Counted from the stretch's first letter, positions 28,620 through 37,688 are shown. The stretch is DNA of 64,000 nt from Marinobacter sp. F4218 (GCF_019443085.1 NZ_JAHZIL010000002.1:620001-684000); one strand, 5' to 3'. Made by a program: numbers and translations. The notes: generated from the letters alone by a model not told the origin.

Positions 28620-29105
28620 ATGAGCGACACCCTTGATACTCTTGAAAATATTACCTATGACGAGCTGAACGAGGGCGACACCGCCACCTTCACACGCACC
28701 CTGTCTGAAGAAGAACTGGTACTATTCGCCGCGGTATCCGGAGACGTAAATCCGGTTCATCTGGATTCGGAATTCGCGGCCGAGTCCATGTTCAAGGAAC
28801 GCATCGCCCATGGCATGTGGAGTGGCTCGCTCATTTCCGCGGCGCTGGCGACGGTTATGCCTGGGCCGGGCACCATCTATCTGGAACAGAGCCTTGCCTT
28901 CAAGCGACCGGTCAAACTGGATGACACGTTGACGGTGACGCTCACTGTGCTGAGCAAGGAACCCAAGAACCGGGTGGTGTTCCAGTGCGATGTCCAGAAC
29001 CAGAATGGGCAGAAAGTGGTTTCCGGAGAGGCAAAGGTCATCGCTCCGACGGAAAAAGTGTCCCTGCAAAAACCGCGTCTACCCAAGATCACCATCGAGA
29101 GCTGA
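28620..29105 (+). CDS. MaoC-family (R)-specific enoyl-CoA hydratase
   Basis: A 161-residue hotdog-fold hydratase with the hydratase-2 signature SGDVNPVHLDSEFA...ERIAHGM, including the catalytic Asp and His. Such PhaJ-like enzymes hydrate trans-2-enoyl-CoA to (R)-3-hydroxyacyl-CoA, linking beta-oxidation to polyester or fatty-acid synthesis. The ATG at 28620 is preceded by CGGAG. It is divergent from fadD and convergent with the AgmX-like gene, and probably monocistronic. Substrate chain length cannot be judged here. Confidence 0.85.
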   Translation: MSDTLDTLENITYDELNEGDTATFTRTLSEEELVLFAAVSGDVNPVHLDSEFAAESMFKERIAHGMWSGSLISAALATVMPGPGTIYLEQSLAFKRPVKLDDTLTVTLTVLSKEPKNRVVFQCDVQNQNGQKVVSGEAKVIAPTEKVSLQKPRLPKITIES

Positions 29106-29153
29106 TGGGTCGACGGTGACCGGGGAACCGGTATTGGAACGCTCCCCTGGTGG

Positions 29154-30125
29154 TTAACCGGGGAGAAAGTCGATGGGGAACCTGACCCTCCGGGTTTCGA
29201 CGTTGTCCGGGCCAAAGTTGAACAGACGTACTCTCATGGCAATACGCTGTTCAAGGGTTGGATTTTCCAGTTCCGAGCTGACGACCTGGCAAGCCGAAAC
29301 AGACCCGTCTGGCTCAATCACCAGTTCAAGCAGCACCTTGCCCTCCAAAGTCGGATCCTGTCGCAACTCCCGTCGATACAGGGAGTACAGGGCGGTTTTC
29401 TGGGCATCAAATACCCGCCGGATATTGCTCATTGCACGTTCGCCAGTTGTCGGCTTCGCCGGCTGCGCACTCGCCACCTGCTGAGCCACCGGCTCCGGTG
29501 CGGCCTCTACCTCTTTCACCCGATGGCCCTCAACGGCCACCTTTGCGTCAGGGGCTGCAGTATCCTTCACTCCACCACTGCCCTTCAGCACATCGTCCGC
29601 GCCGGTGGCTTCGGTGCCGACAATCGACCCACCGGCCCCAGTGTTAGCCTGCAGTTGTTCCACGGAGGCATTATCCGGTTTCCGCAGCGAGGCCAAGCGG
29701 TCTTTCATGGCCAGAAGACCGGAGCGTGATGCCTTTTCACGAGCTTGTTCGACGCTCTGCCGAGTCGCCTTGGGCTTCTCAGGTGCCGGAGTCGGCTTTG
29801 CAACCGCCGGCGGCTCGGCGGATTCAGCGGTTTTTTTCGGTTCCGGCGATTTTTCCGGTTTTGGCTCCGGCTCGGGTTCAGGACGTTGCGGCTCGGGTGG
29901 CTTCACAGGTTCCGGCCGATCAACCAGACGAGCCAACTGCGGAGGGACCTTTTCAGCTTGGGAACGTTCGATTTCCGGGACCTCGAGTGTGGGGATCAAC
30001 ACGGCCAGGGGCAGGAAAACGGCCGACACGAACATCGACATCAATACGAACCGACGATTTTCTCCTTTAGCGGGTCTCCAGGGCAGCCCCATTCCCTGTC
30101 CCCGATCGTCCCTGGCTTCAGCCAT
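29154..30125 (-). CDS. AgmX/PglI C-terminal domain protein, TonB-like
   Basis: A 323-residue protein with TonB architecture: short basic cytoplasmic head, one membrane helix near residues 26-46, a long periplasmic Pro/Glu/Lys-rich spacer (about 50-130) and a C-terminal globular domain (about 235-323). That domain, with LYRRELRQDPTLEGKVLLELVIEPDGSV, matches the AgmX/PglI type found with ExbB/ExbD proteins. It likely transmits proton-motive force across the periplasm to an unknown outer-membrane or surface partner. The ATG at 30125 overlaps the end of the second ExbD gene by eight bases. It is the last gene of a nine-gene operon. Confidence 0.8.
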   Translation of the reverse strand: MAEARDDRGQGMGLPWRPAKGENRRFVLMSMFVSAVFLPLAVLIPTLEVPEIERSQAEKVPPQLARLVDRPEPVKPPEPQRPEPEPEPKPEKSPEPKKTAESAEPPAVAKPTPAPEKPKATRQSVEQAREKASRSGLLAMKDRLASLRKPDNASVEQLQANTGAGGSIVGTEATGADDVLKGSGGVKDTAAPDAKVAVEGHRVKEVEAAPEPVAQQVASAQPAKPTTGERAMSNIRRVFDAQKTALYSLYRRELRQDPTLEGKVLLELVIEPDGSVSACQVVSSELENPTLEQRIAMRVRLFNFGPDNVETRRVRFPIDFLPG

Positions 30126-30606
30126 TGCGCACCTCCGCCTCGACTGCCAGGCGAACCTGACGGAACTGTTCGTCAACACAGGTCTGCATGATCTTGCGCA
30201 ACAGACGGTAGTCGGTTTCCCTGCCCGCCATAATGGTGACCTCCAGGCCTTGTTCGGGAATTTCAGACCACCGGTCCCGGCGATACGCAAGTTCGTCCGA
30301 CAGGCCCCGGATTTGGGTATCGCCGGCTTCAATTGCACTCAGCCTTGCCACTTCGCGGCCCTGCACCAGAATGGCATCGCCGATAACCTGAACCGTAAGA
30401 TTCTCCACTGCCGCCTGTTTGGCTGAGGATTCGGGCAGGGGCACGTCGGCGGTGTTCTGCATGACTTTGACGTCGGATGAATTAACCATCAGAAAAAACA
30501 CGAGGATGGTAAAAATGTCCATCAGCGACACCAGGTTCAACCCCCCCGCTTTGTGCATCCGGCCATAATGACGCCGTATCCTGCGTGCCTTTCGCGAGGC
30601 CTTCAT
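30118..30606 (-). CDS. ExbD/TolR-family protein (second copy, Asp retained)
   Basis: A 162-residue bitopic protein with a basic N-terminus, a membrane helix at about 25-43 and a periplasmic domain. The helix reads LNLVSLMDIFTILVFFLM. Asp30 (codon 30517-30519) sits where ExbD and TolR carry the essential proton-binding aspartate. With ExbB it should form the proton-driven stator that energises the TonB-like protein encoded next. Its start overlaps the stop of the other ExbD gene as ATGA, which fits fixed stoichiometry. The periplasmic part differs from ordinary ExbD, so the energised partner is probably dedicated. Confidence 0.85.
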   Translation of the reverse strand: MKASRKARRIRRHYGRMHKAGGLNLVSLMDIFTILVFFLMVNSSDVKVMQNTADVPLPESSAKQAAVENLTVQVIGDAILVQGREVARLSAIEAGDTQIRGLSDELAYRRDRWSEIPEQGLEVTIMAGRETDYRLLRKIMQTCVDEQFRQVRLAVEAEVRNG

Positions 30607-31133
30607 GCGCCCTTCCCCCTATCCAAACCCTCTCGGACCGCCAGCTTTCGGTCCTCCGGTGCATCCATCAGCGCCACATCCGGAAATAGCTCTCCTTCAA
30701 CGACGCTGGCGGCAACCACCGCAGGGTAGGATCGGACCGTATCCATGGCAGTCACAAGAGTCTGGTAGTCGATGTCCGGACCGACCTCCAGGACGATGTC
30801 GGTTTTCTCTGGAAAGCTGCGCTTAACCTGCCGCAAAACCTGCCTCAGCCCATCAAAGTCCTGCTCACCTCCGGCAACCGGCAATGCCTGGATAACCCCA
30901 CGGCTGCTGTCGGCAACCTCAATCCCTTCGGGAATCAGTGTGACGACCAGAGTGAGCTGTTCCGGTGATGGAGCCTCTCCGCTCTCTGTACCCGGAAAGT
31001 TCAGCTCAATCATCCTTACCTGGCTGAACACCATTCCCAGCAACAGAACGGGAACAAGAACGATCATCAGATTCATGAACGGAGTAATGTCCAATTCCGG
31101 TGAACCGGAGAACTTGCGGTGTCGGCGCCTCAT
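30603..31133 (-). CDS. ExbD/TolR-family protein (first copy, Asp replaced by Asn)
   Basis: A 176-residue bitopic ExbD-like protein. The N-terminal pattern ELDITPFMNLMIVLVPVLL aligns with the family motif, but the position of the essential aspartate is Asn21 (AAT on the minus strand, 31071-31073). This copy therefore probably does not carry protons itself. The companion ExbD downstream keeps its Asp. A heterodimer in one ExbB ring, with one active and one structural ExbD, is an attractive reading. The periplasmic domain carries the usual ExbD-type alternating strands. It starts 46 bases after the ExbB stop and overlaps the next gene by four bases. Confidence 0.85.
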   Translation of the reverse strand: MRRRHRKFSGSPELDITPFMNLMIVLVPVLLLGMVFSQVRMIELNFPGTESGEAPSPEQLTLVVTLIPEGIEVADSSRGVIQALPVAGGEQDFDGLRQVLRQVKRSFPEKTDIVLEVGPDIDYQTLVTAMDTVRSYPAVVAASVVEGELFPDVALMDAPEDRKLAVREGLDRGKGA

Positions 31134-31179
31134 ACAGGATCACCCATACTGTTTTCGACCCAATGTCCGCTTCCCATCA

Positions 31180-31827
31180 TCAGGCAACGGCACCCTGGCT
31201 GTTCTGGTCCGAGATGATGTTGAGCAGTTTGACACCCGCCATCTCGAAGCTGTCCACGATTTCATTGGTGCGGGTTTGAAGTAATGCGTGGAACATCAAA
31301 AGAGGGATAGCTGACATCAATCCGAACGCAGTGGTATTCATGGCAACCGAGATGCTTTCGGACAACAGGCTTGCCTTCTGCGAGGGATCCGCTGCAGCGA
31401 CAGCGGTGAACGCCGAGATCAGACCAATTATCGTGCCCAGCAGGCCCAGCAGAGTCGCGATATTGGCCAGAGTCGCCAGGTACTGGGTCCGCTTTTCCAG
31501 ACGTGGCAGAACCTCCATCAAGCCTTCTTCCATGGCGTATTCGATGTCCTCTCGACGGCTGTTATTCAGGAGACGGCCGATGCCCGCGCCCATGATTGAA
31601 GCGATGGCGCTGTCCGAACTGCTCGCAGCCTTCATGGCGCGCTGGTAATCCCGTTTCTGGAGAAGCGGCAGGATTCCCTTCTCAAAAGCCATACGGTTCC
31701 GGCGCCGGACCGACGCCAGATAAAAAAAGCGTTCCAGGGTGATAGCAAGACCCACGGCCAGCACGGCCGCAATGGGGTACATGAAGGGACCACCATCCTG
31801 AAAAAACCGAAGCACTGTATCCAGCAT
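31180..31827 (-). CDS. MotA/TolQ/ExbB proton channel family protein
   Basis: A 215-residue inner-membrane protein with three helices near residues 17-38, 116-140 and 158-183. The second and third carry the small-residue TolQ/ExbB patterns LATLLGLLGTIIGLISAF and AMNTTAFGLMSAIP. It forms the pentameric proton channel of Tol/Ton-type motors together with the two ExbD proteins encoded just downstream. An AGAAGAGA ribosome binding site precedes the ATG. The lack of tolA, tolB or a TonB receptor nearby, and the TPR genes upstream, set it apart from classical Tol and Ton systems. Confidence 0.9.
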   Translation of the reverse strand: MLDTVLRFFQDGGPFMYPIAAVLAVGLAITLERFFYLASVRRRNRMAFEKGILPLLQKRDYQRAMKAASSSDSAIASIMGAGIGRLLNNSRREDIEYAMEEGLMEVLPRLEKRTQYLATLANIATLLGLLGTIIGLISAFTAVAAADPSQKASLLSESISVAMNTTAFGLMSAIPLLMFHALLQTRTNEIVDSFEMAGVKLLNIISDQNSQGAVA

Positions 31828-31842
31828 GTCTCTTCTCCATTG

Positions 31843-32211
31843 TTACTGCGTCGTCACGGTTGAGTCCCGACCAGGACTCAGAACCAGGGGGTTGAGGGTT
31901 TGTCGAAATACCCGGTGTTGCTCCAGTGTGATCGGATTCACCGGTTGAACCAGTTCCGGTGCCTTGTCTTCGAGTTCTTGTCTCGGCCGGCGAGGAAGGC
32001 TGGGCGCCTGCCAGGGAAGAATGTAAAGAACCCTGGGGTTGTCCTCTCCGACACTCGCCGAAATACCCTCCACTGTCAGAGGGTTCCCATCGCGTGAGGA
32101 ATCACCGGAGGCTTCTGACGCCGCAATGCCAGAATTCCACGCGAAAGCCAACATGCCGACCAGGGCAAGCAGCGCAGAATTGGGTTTGCCCATCAAATCC
32201 CGGTATCCCAT
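31843..32211 (-). CDS. Small exported protein in the ExbB/TPR operon
   Basis: A 122-residue protein that I do not recognise. Residues 1-32 form a signal peptide or membrane anchor. The mature part is short, polar and rich in Pro, with no cysteine and no known motif. A GTG in frame one codon upstream of the chosen ATG is an alternative start. It sits directly after the TPR lipoprotein gene and 15 bases before the exbB-like gene, so it is part of the operon and probably acts in the periplasm with the TPR proteins. Confidence 0.6.
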   Translation of the reverse strand: MGYRDLMGKPNSALLALVGMLAFAWNSGIAASEASGDSSRDGNPLTVEGISASVGEDNPRVLYILPWQAPSLPRRPRQELEDKAPELVQPVNPITLEQHRVFRQTLNPLVLSPGRDSTVTTQ

Positions 32212-32214
32212 CAC

Positions 32215-32697
32215 TCAGTCCAACCTTCTTTGCAGATCTGCAATCCACCCGGCCACGGTTTTATCTTCCGCCCCGGAAATCTCGCGGTATCTCTGGTAAT
32301 GGGTCAGGGCCTTTTCGAGATCGAGCAGATACAGTTCGGCGATGACGGCGAGGTTGTAGTGCAGCTGTGCAACATCGGGCGAATAATCCAAGCCTCGCTC
32401 CAGCAACGTAACGGCTTCCGCAAACCGCTTCTCCTCTTGCAACAACAAGGCAAGATTATTGATGGCAACCGGATCTTCGGGGTTGAGTTCTACGGCATGC
32501 CGCCAGGCCTGCTCAGCCGCTCGCTTCCGCCCCTGTTCATAGGCCTGCTTGCCCTGGCGGGCAAAATCCAGTGCCATTTCCGGGCTAGCGCTGACGGGGT
32601 CCCGTTCTTGTACTGCGGGCGCCGAACAGCCGGTAAACGTAACGAAACCCGCGACCAGGCAGGCCCGGCGAATAATGTCTCTATCCAGCATCATCAT
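32215..32697 (-). CDS. TPR lipoprotein
   Basis: A 160-residue lipoprotein. The N-terminus ends in a lipobox (GFVTFTGC, Cys24), and the rest consists of about three TPR-like helical hairpins, for example ALDFARQGKQAYEQGRKRAA and DPVAINNLALLLQEEKRFAEA. It resembles PilF/NlpI-sized TPR lipoproteins, which act as outer-membrane assembly factors. Three consecutive ATG codons offer alternative starts at 32697, 32694 and 32691. The gene overlaps the end of the large TPR gene upstream by 17 bases. Its likely role is scaffolding between the outer membrane and the ExbB/ExbD motor. Confidence 0.75.
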   Translation of the reverse strand: MMMLDRDIIRRACLVAGFVTFTGCSAPAVQERDPVSASPEMALDFARQGKQAYEQGRKRAAEQAWRHAVELNPEDPVAINNLALLLQEEKRFAEAVTLLERGLDYSPDVAQLHYNLAVIAELYLLDLEKALTHYQRYREISGAEDKTVAGWIADLQRRLD

Positions 32698-35488
32698 TGG
32701 TCTCCAGCGTCCATGTCATCCAGCGAACCGACCGGTCATAACGGCCGGGGTTCAGCTCCGCAAGCACCTCAAGACTTTTCCCGATCCAGGCGTCATACCC
32801 CCGCGAGGTAACGCGCTGATGGTTTTCGGAGTGCAGACGAATTGCTTTCTCCTCGAACGGAAACGCCTCTTCCTCGAGCAGCATTTGGTACTGCATGGTT
32901 TCCAGCTCGTTCAGGTCGGCGGGAACCGACGATGCCATCAGATCCCTCGCCAGAACGCGGTATAGCTCCGCCCGGCGATATAGCGATTCGGACCGAACTG
33001 CTTCCCCGCCGAGCTTTTCGGCATCCACAAAGCGTTGGCGAGCGAGCGCCAATGCCCGTTGTTTCCGATCAAGGGATTCAGGTAGGGGGTGAGTCAATGC
33101 AATGCCGGCAAAGGAAGCTGCGGCCCTGGCACCGAGCGCCAGTGAGCTCCGCGATGCCCAGGCAAGGGTGTCTTCCGAGTGCCACTGACTCGCCAATTCA
33201 CGGTCAACCAGATCCTGCTGCAGTTTCAGGCTGTTGGTATCGTTCTCAAGAAGCCGATGCCGCATGGTCTGCATCTGAATGTGCTGGTCGGCAGTATCCG
33301 CGCTTGTGTGCGCCGCCAGATACTCCCGATACACCCCATTGCGGTTGGCCGTATCACCTGCCTGATGGAAAAGGGCTGCGGCCCTCAGCTTCAATGGCCA
33401 GGAGTTCTCGGCCTCCTCGGCCGCATCCAGCAGTTCCAAAGCTGCGGAAGCTGGACGGTCAGAGGCCACATAAGCATGGACCAGCTTGGCACTGACCTCT
33501 TCGGCTAATGGATGCTCCGGGAAATCTTGGCGGAAAAGACGGAGTTCGGTGATGGCAGCGGTCAGCTCCGATGCTTTCAACAATGTGTTAGCGGCATCGT
33601 AGCGGCCCATGATCGCAATCTCGGAGTTGGGTAGCGCAGCTCCCACCCTCTTGAAGTGGTCGACAGCCGAAGCCACGCTACCATTGGCGGCAGCCTGTTC
33701 ACCCTGCCGATAGATCGCCGTCGCCAGTTGCTGCCGCACCGATGCGCCTGCCTCTGCCTCCTGACCATTGATCTTGTTTTCAGACAGGAGGTCCAGAACG
33801 TGATTCCAGGAGCGTTCCGCAAGCTCATATTCACCCTGCTGCTGCCGGACCTTGGCTATGGTGAGCCAGCCCGCGTACCGTTCGGACGGAGAGGCCCGCC
33901 CGTTCACCACGGTTTTCTCACCATACTCGAGGGCCCGCTCGGCATTGCCCGCCGCCGCATACCATCGCGATGCCAGATCCGCGGTCAAACCGGGCAACCG
34001 AGAATCCTCGGGGAAATGCTCTTCAAACCGGCTGGACTCCAGCGAAAGCGCCGCCAGATCCGGTCGGAATTCCGGGGCCTGGCTTTTGCCATCGACTCCC
34101 TCCCTGAGCAGCACCACAGCCGCCCAACCGGCATCGTCGGCCTCTTGATAGGTTGCATCTTCATAGGCGGCTTTCTGAAAATCGGAAAGGGCCTCGGCGT
34201 ATTCGCCAGACTGCAGCCGGGCATCCCCTGCCAGCCTTAGCAGCTCTCCGTACGTATCGCTACGGTTCGCCAAAGCCTCGTAGTATTCTGCCGCGGTCGA
34301 GAACGCCTGACGGGACTTCTCAGGGGCACCGTCTGCCGACGCCGCCGCTCCCTGTTCGTAATAGAAGTCTGCCAGACCCCGGCTGAACTGCCGCCAGCGC
34401 TGCTGATCGGAGCCGGAAAGATCCGCGTATTTCGACTCAAACATTGCAACGTAGTTCGCCCGCGCTTCCCGAACCCTGTACCTGTCCCCTGCCCGCTCCC
34501 AAACCTCTGCAATCTGAGCCATAAACAGCGGATTCATCGGATGGTTCGGGGAGTATCGAACGAACGCACGGTTAGCCTGGACGCTCGCGTCGAATTCACC
34601 ACGGATCGCGTAGTAATCCCCGAGTCTGTCGAACAGCAGGTACGCCCAGTGCCTTTCGGGCTCATCATCAAGCCAGGCCATGAGACTTTCGGGACCATCT
34701 TTTCTCGCTGACATCAACGCCAGAACACGTAAGGTATCGTCGATCGTATCAACGCTGGACCGGTCAATTTCCCTTATACTTTGCGGCGTCGGCAAAAAAT
34801 CATCGAGTACGGACAGGAAGGTTTTCGCTGAACGCTCCCAGGCCGAAGGCCCCTGCTTGAACTGGCTCCAGCCCAGCATGTATCCGGCTTTTGTTTTCAG
34901 CGCACCCCGCTCGACGGAGTCGATCAAGGTAAGGTAAACCGATTCGGCCTCTGAGTAGTCGCCGGCAGAAAAAGCAGACTCGGCGATTCGGAACCGGGCT
35001 TCAGGTACCAGCTCGGACTTGGGGTACAGACCCACCAGCTGTTTCAGGCGCTCAATGGATTGATCGGCCTGTCCCGTCAATGCATGCGCCTTGGCCATCT
35101 GGTACAGCAGCTCGTCCAGTCGACCGCTGAAGGATCCGCGGGACAAGATGGACTCGTAACTGTCGATCACCTCCCGGTACACCCGTTCTTCTTCCGCCGG
35201 TGAAAACCCGACGTCCTGTCCAGATCGATCCCGGATGTTAGTGAGACGGTTCAGGGCATCAATCCGGACTTCCGGCTCATCCGAGGAATCGAAAAGGCGT
35301 TGATATCGACGGGCAACCTCAGCAGGCGAGATTGCCGGTAACGGCCGGGACTCGAATTTGAGGAATACCGGGCGCATATCCCCAATCGTCTCGCCGTCTC
35401 GTCCGAGCTCCACACGGAAGGATTCCTGCGCGAAGGACGGCGCGGCAATCTGGGACAAGCATAAAAGAGCAAGCAGCAGACGTTTCAA
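32681..35488 (-). CDS. Large exported TPR protein
   Basis: A 935-residue periplasmic protein with a signal peptide (about 1-20, ending SFA|Q) and TPR or Sel1-like helical repeats through most of its length. Repeats such as LYQMAKAHALTGQADQSIERLK and PEARFRIAESAFSAGDYSEAE are typical of YbgF-type tetratricopeptide modules. The start appears to be TTG at 35488, with AGGAG eight bases upstream, and it overlaps the stop of the preceding gene as TTGA. It should be a protein-protein scaffold; no catalytic motif is visible. Comparable large TPR proteins accompany the AglRQS motor in Myxococcus, but I infer similarity of layout only. Confidence 0.75.
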   Translation of the reverse strand: MKRLLLALLCLSQIAAPSFAQESFRVELGRDGETIGDMRPVFLKFESRPLPAISPAEVARRYQRLFDSSDEPEVRIDALNRLTNIRDRSGQDVGFSPAEEERVYREVIDSYESILSRGSFSGRLDELLYQMAKAHALTGQADQSIERLKQLVGLYPKSELVPEARFRIAESAFSAGDYSEAESVYLTLIDSVERGALKTKAGYMLGWSQFKQGPSAWERSAKTFLSVLDDFLPTPQSIREIDRSSVDTIDDTLRVLALMSARKDGPESLMAWLDDEPERHWAYLLFDRLGDYYAIRGEFDASVQANRAFVRYSPNHPMNPLFMAQIAEVWERAGDRYRVREARANYVAMFESKYADLSGSDQQRWRQFSRGLADFYYEQGAAASADGAPEKSRQAFSTAAEYYEALANRSDTYGELLRLAGDARLQSGEYAEALSDFQKAAYEDATYQEADDAGWAAVVLLREGVDGKSQAPEFRPDLAALSLESSRFEEHFPEDSRLPGLTADLASRWYAAAGNAERALEYGEKTVVNGRASPSERYAGWLTIAKVRQQQGEYELAERSWNHVLDLLSENKINGQEAEAGASVRQQLATAIYRQGEQAAANGSVASAVDHFKRVGAALPNSEIAIMGRYDAANTLLKASELTAAITELRLFRQDFPEHPLAEEVSAKLVHAYVASDRPASAALELLDAAEEAENSWPLKLRAAALFHQAGDTANRNGVYREYLAAHTSADTADQHIQMQTMRHRLLENDTNSLKLQQDLVDRELASQWHSEDTLAWASRSSLALGARAAASFAGIALTHPLPESLDRKQRALALARQRFVDAEKLGGEAVRSESLYRRAELYRVLARDLMASSVPADLNELETMQYQMLLEEEAFPFEEKAIRLHSENHQRVTSRGYDAWIGKSLEVLAELNPGRYDRSVRWMTWTLETNDDAG

Positions 35489-37137
35489 GGTTTGGTCTCC
35501 TGCAGGTTCTCGAGAGCCAGGTACTCATAGAGATGGGCAATTTGCTGCTCGGTCTTGTCCAGCGAAAACGCCATTTGGCGATCCTGCTCGGCGACAAAAT
35601 CGAGGGCGCGCCTATTCAGACGTTCCTCTGACTGCTGCCTCAATCGGGCGAGCTGATCCTGCAACCCGGTGGTTTGTGCCTTTAACGCCCGGGCCTGACG
35701 CAGCTGCTGCCTGAGCACTGAGGGACGTTTCTGGATTCGGCTTCCGAGCTCCTTGAGACTCTTTGCAGACATCGACAGGGTTTCGCTCATCCGGCGCATC
35801 TGCCGTTTCTGCTCAGCACTGAGGTTCGCACCGGCCAACCGCTCAAGCGCGGTTTCAAGGGACTCTTGCTTCTTCTTCAATGTCGAAGCGGCACCACCCC
35901 GCTCGGTGCCCAATGTTGCCAGTTGGTCTTCCAGGGCCTGAATGAAGACGGCCAGGTCGCCTTTTTGCCGCTCAAGCGTTCGCGCCAATTGAACGAGGTC
36001 AGCAACCCGCCTCACGCTTTTCTGGGCATTGGGATGCTCAACAAACTCAAGCAGATACGCCATTCGCGGTTGCGTCAACGTGCGGCTGTCCGCCAGGAAC
36101 CACTCCAGGTCAGAGTCACGGGCGTCCTCAACCAAGGTTTTATAGGCGCCTTGTTGACGAATCCGGTCTGCCAGTTTCCGAAGCGTGACCCGTTCGCTTT
36201 CATAGGCCGCATTGGCCGCCAGATAAGCCTCGCCGGCCTGGCCAAGATAACCTGACAGGTCGAAGCCACGTCCCATGCCAATCCACGCTTCTGCAACACC
36301 CGGGTACGCCAGTGGATATTTCTTTGCCCGGTGCCAGCTTTGCATCGAAGCCCGGTGATTTCCTTTCGCGGCCAGCGCCAGACCGTGGAGGTAGAGCGCC
36401 TGCGGAGTGCTGTAACTGTCGAGCGGAATTTTATCAAGGAAGCCAATGGCCTTATCATGCTCGCCATTCTGGTACGCCAGATAGCCGGCACGAACCAGCA
36501 AGCGGCTTTTCAGATGACGGCTGCGCTCACCGACACCGTCTTTCTCTGCCATGGCTAATGCCACCCGAAGGGCAACCAACGCGCGGCTCGGATTCAGGTC
36601 CTCCCTCGCGTAATCGGAGGAAAGGTTGAGATAACCCACGGCCGCCCAATAGCCTTCTTCCATTCCGGCCAGAATCCGCCCGGCCCTGTCCGTTCGCCCG
36701 GCTCTTCTGGCCAACTCCGCCAGCTCATAGGATGCCTGTTGTCGGGTCTCGCCAAATCCGAAACGCACCGCCTTGCCGAGCCACTGCTCCGCCTCGCTGG
36801 GCTGGTCACCCGCCAGCAGATGTCGACCGAGGATCAAGGCCGCTTCCGCGCGGTGGTGCTGTCCATTGGCAACCTGCCTGAGCTCGGCAAGACCTTGATC
36901 CGTCCGCCCGCTGCTCAACAGGAGTTGAGCCCCGAGAAAGGATGCCGATTCGCCCTTGATGCTGTCAGCGAGCCCGAGAGCGGGCGCTACACGGTCGGTC
37001 GCGAGTGCATACCTGGCCAGCCCTGCCGCGAGCTCACCCGGCACCCCGACAGTTGCGGCCAGCCCCGCCGGCGCCATAACAAACAGAAGGAGGCTGCATG
37101 CGGCGCGCATGGAGGCTTTGAGTGTCCGGCACATCAT
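35485..37137 (-). CDS. Exported TPR/coiled-coil protein
   Basis: About 550 residues with a signal peptide ending GLA|A, TPR-like helices over the first two thirds, and long coiled-coil segments in the last third (about residues 360-540, heptads such as LARTLERQKGDLAVFIQALE). I chose ATG 37137 because GGAAG precedes it by eight bases; an ATG at 37152 lies inside the stop of the upstream gene and has no ribosome binding site. The coiled coil suggests an elongated periplasmic link. It is followed by the large TPR gene with a four-base overlap, so both are made together. Function unknown. Confidence 0.72.
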   Translation of the reverse strand: MMCRTLKASMRAACSLLLFVMAPAGLAATVGVPGELAAGLARYALATDRVAPALGLADSIKGESASFLGAQLLLSSGRTDQGLAELRQVANGQHHRAEAALILGRHLLAGDQPSEAEQWLGKAVRFGFGETRQQASYELAELARRAGRTDRAGRILAGMEEGYWAAVGYLNLSSDYAREDLNPSRALVALRVALAMAEKDGVGERSRHLKSRLLVRAGYLAYQNGEHDKAIGFLDKIPLDSYSTPQALYLHGLALAAKGNHRASMQSWHRAKKYPLAYPGVAEAWIGMGRGFDLSGYLGQAGEAYLAANAAYESERVTLRKLADRIRQQGAYKTLVEDARDSDLEWFLADSRTLTQPRMAYLLEFVEHPNAQKSVRRVADLVQLARTLERQKGDLAVFIQALEDQLATLGTERGGAASTLKKKQESLETALERLAGANLSAEQKRQMRRMSETLSMSAKSLKELGSRIQKRPSVLRQQLRQARALKAQTTGLQDQLARLRQQSEERLNRRALDFVAEQDRQMAFSLDKTEQQIAHLYEYLALENLQETKP

Positions 37138-37142
37138 GGCAG

Positions 37143-37688
37143 TTACTTCCATTCAACAAACGACACCCGGGGATCATAGCTCGGTGCTTCTGCTTCCAGA
37201 CTCATCTGAAGCCGCAGGTTTCCGGGGTGTTTCTGGAAATGGTGGGTTGTCTCGCGGCGAACGAAATGGTCCTTCGCCGAACGTGCAGTAACTACGGCTT
37301 TTAACTCATGTTCGCCGTTCGAGAGATTGCCGACAAACAGCTGCTGAATGCCGCCTGCCTCAAGGGAATCCCGCTCCCGTTGCGAATAGAGGTGTGAAGC
37401 CACGGGTTGACCGTCAACGAACAGCTCGACGGAATCCAGATCCAGGGCCTCCCGATTGCCCAGTGTCAGGAAAACTGCCATCCGCGTATCGGCGGGATGA
37501 AGAAGCTCCTGTTCCAGGGCGAACACCCGGGCGGAATGCTCTGAAATCTCGGCCCGCAACTGGTCTATTTCCTGATCGACCGTTGATGCTGACGCCAATG
37601 GGGACAGCACCGTCAAGCTGCAAATGCCGGTAAGCAACGCACGCCATGCGTTTATCCGGCGTTCTTTTGTTGGTTTTTTGCCGAACAT
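37143..37688 (-). CDS. Exported protein, first gene of the ExbB/TPR operon
   Basis: A 181-residue protein that I do not recognise. Residues 1-35 are a signal peptide ending ASA|S. Residues 36-60 form a short coiled coil (EIDQLRAEISEHSARVFALEQEL), and the rest is beta-rich with SVELFVDGQPV and NGEHELKAVV, reminiscent of an Ig- or PEGA-like fold. The chosen ATG at 37688 follows an AGGAGG at 13 bases, rather far; upstream candidates would disrupt the signal peptide. As the first gene of nine on the minus strand its promoter should lie within 37689-38027. Confidence 0.6.
   Translation of the reverse strand: MFGKKPTKERRINAWRALLTGICSLTVLSPLASASTVDQEIDQLRAEISEHSARVFALEQELLHPADTRMAVFLTLGNREALDLDSVELFVDGQPVASHLYSQRERDSLEAGGIQQLFVGNLSNGEHELKAVVTARSAKDHFVRRETTHHFQKHPGNLRLQMSLEAEAPSYDPRVSFVEWK

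Noticed and set aside
37143..37688. AraC-type regulator
   Set aside because: The protein has a signal peptide and beta-rich region but no helix-turn-helix, so a DNA-binding role is not supported.
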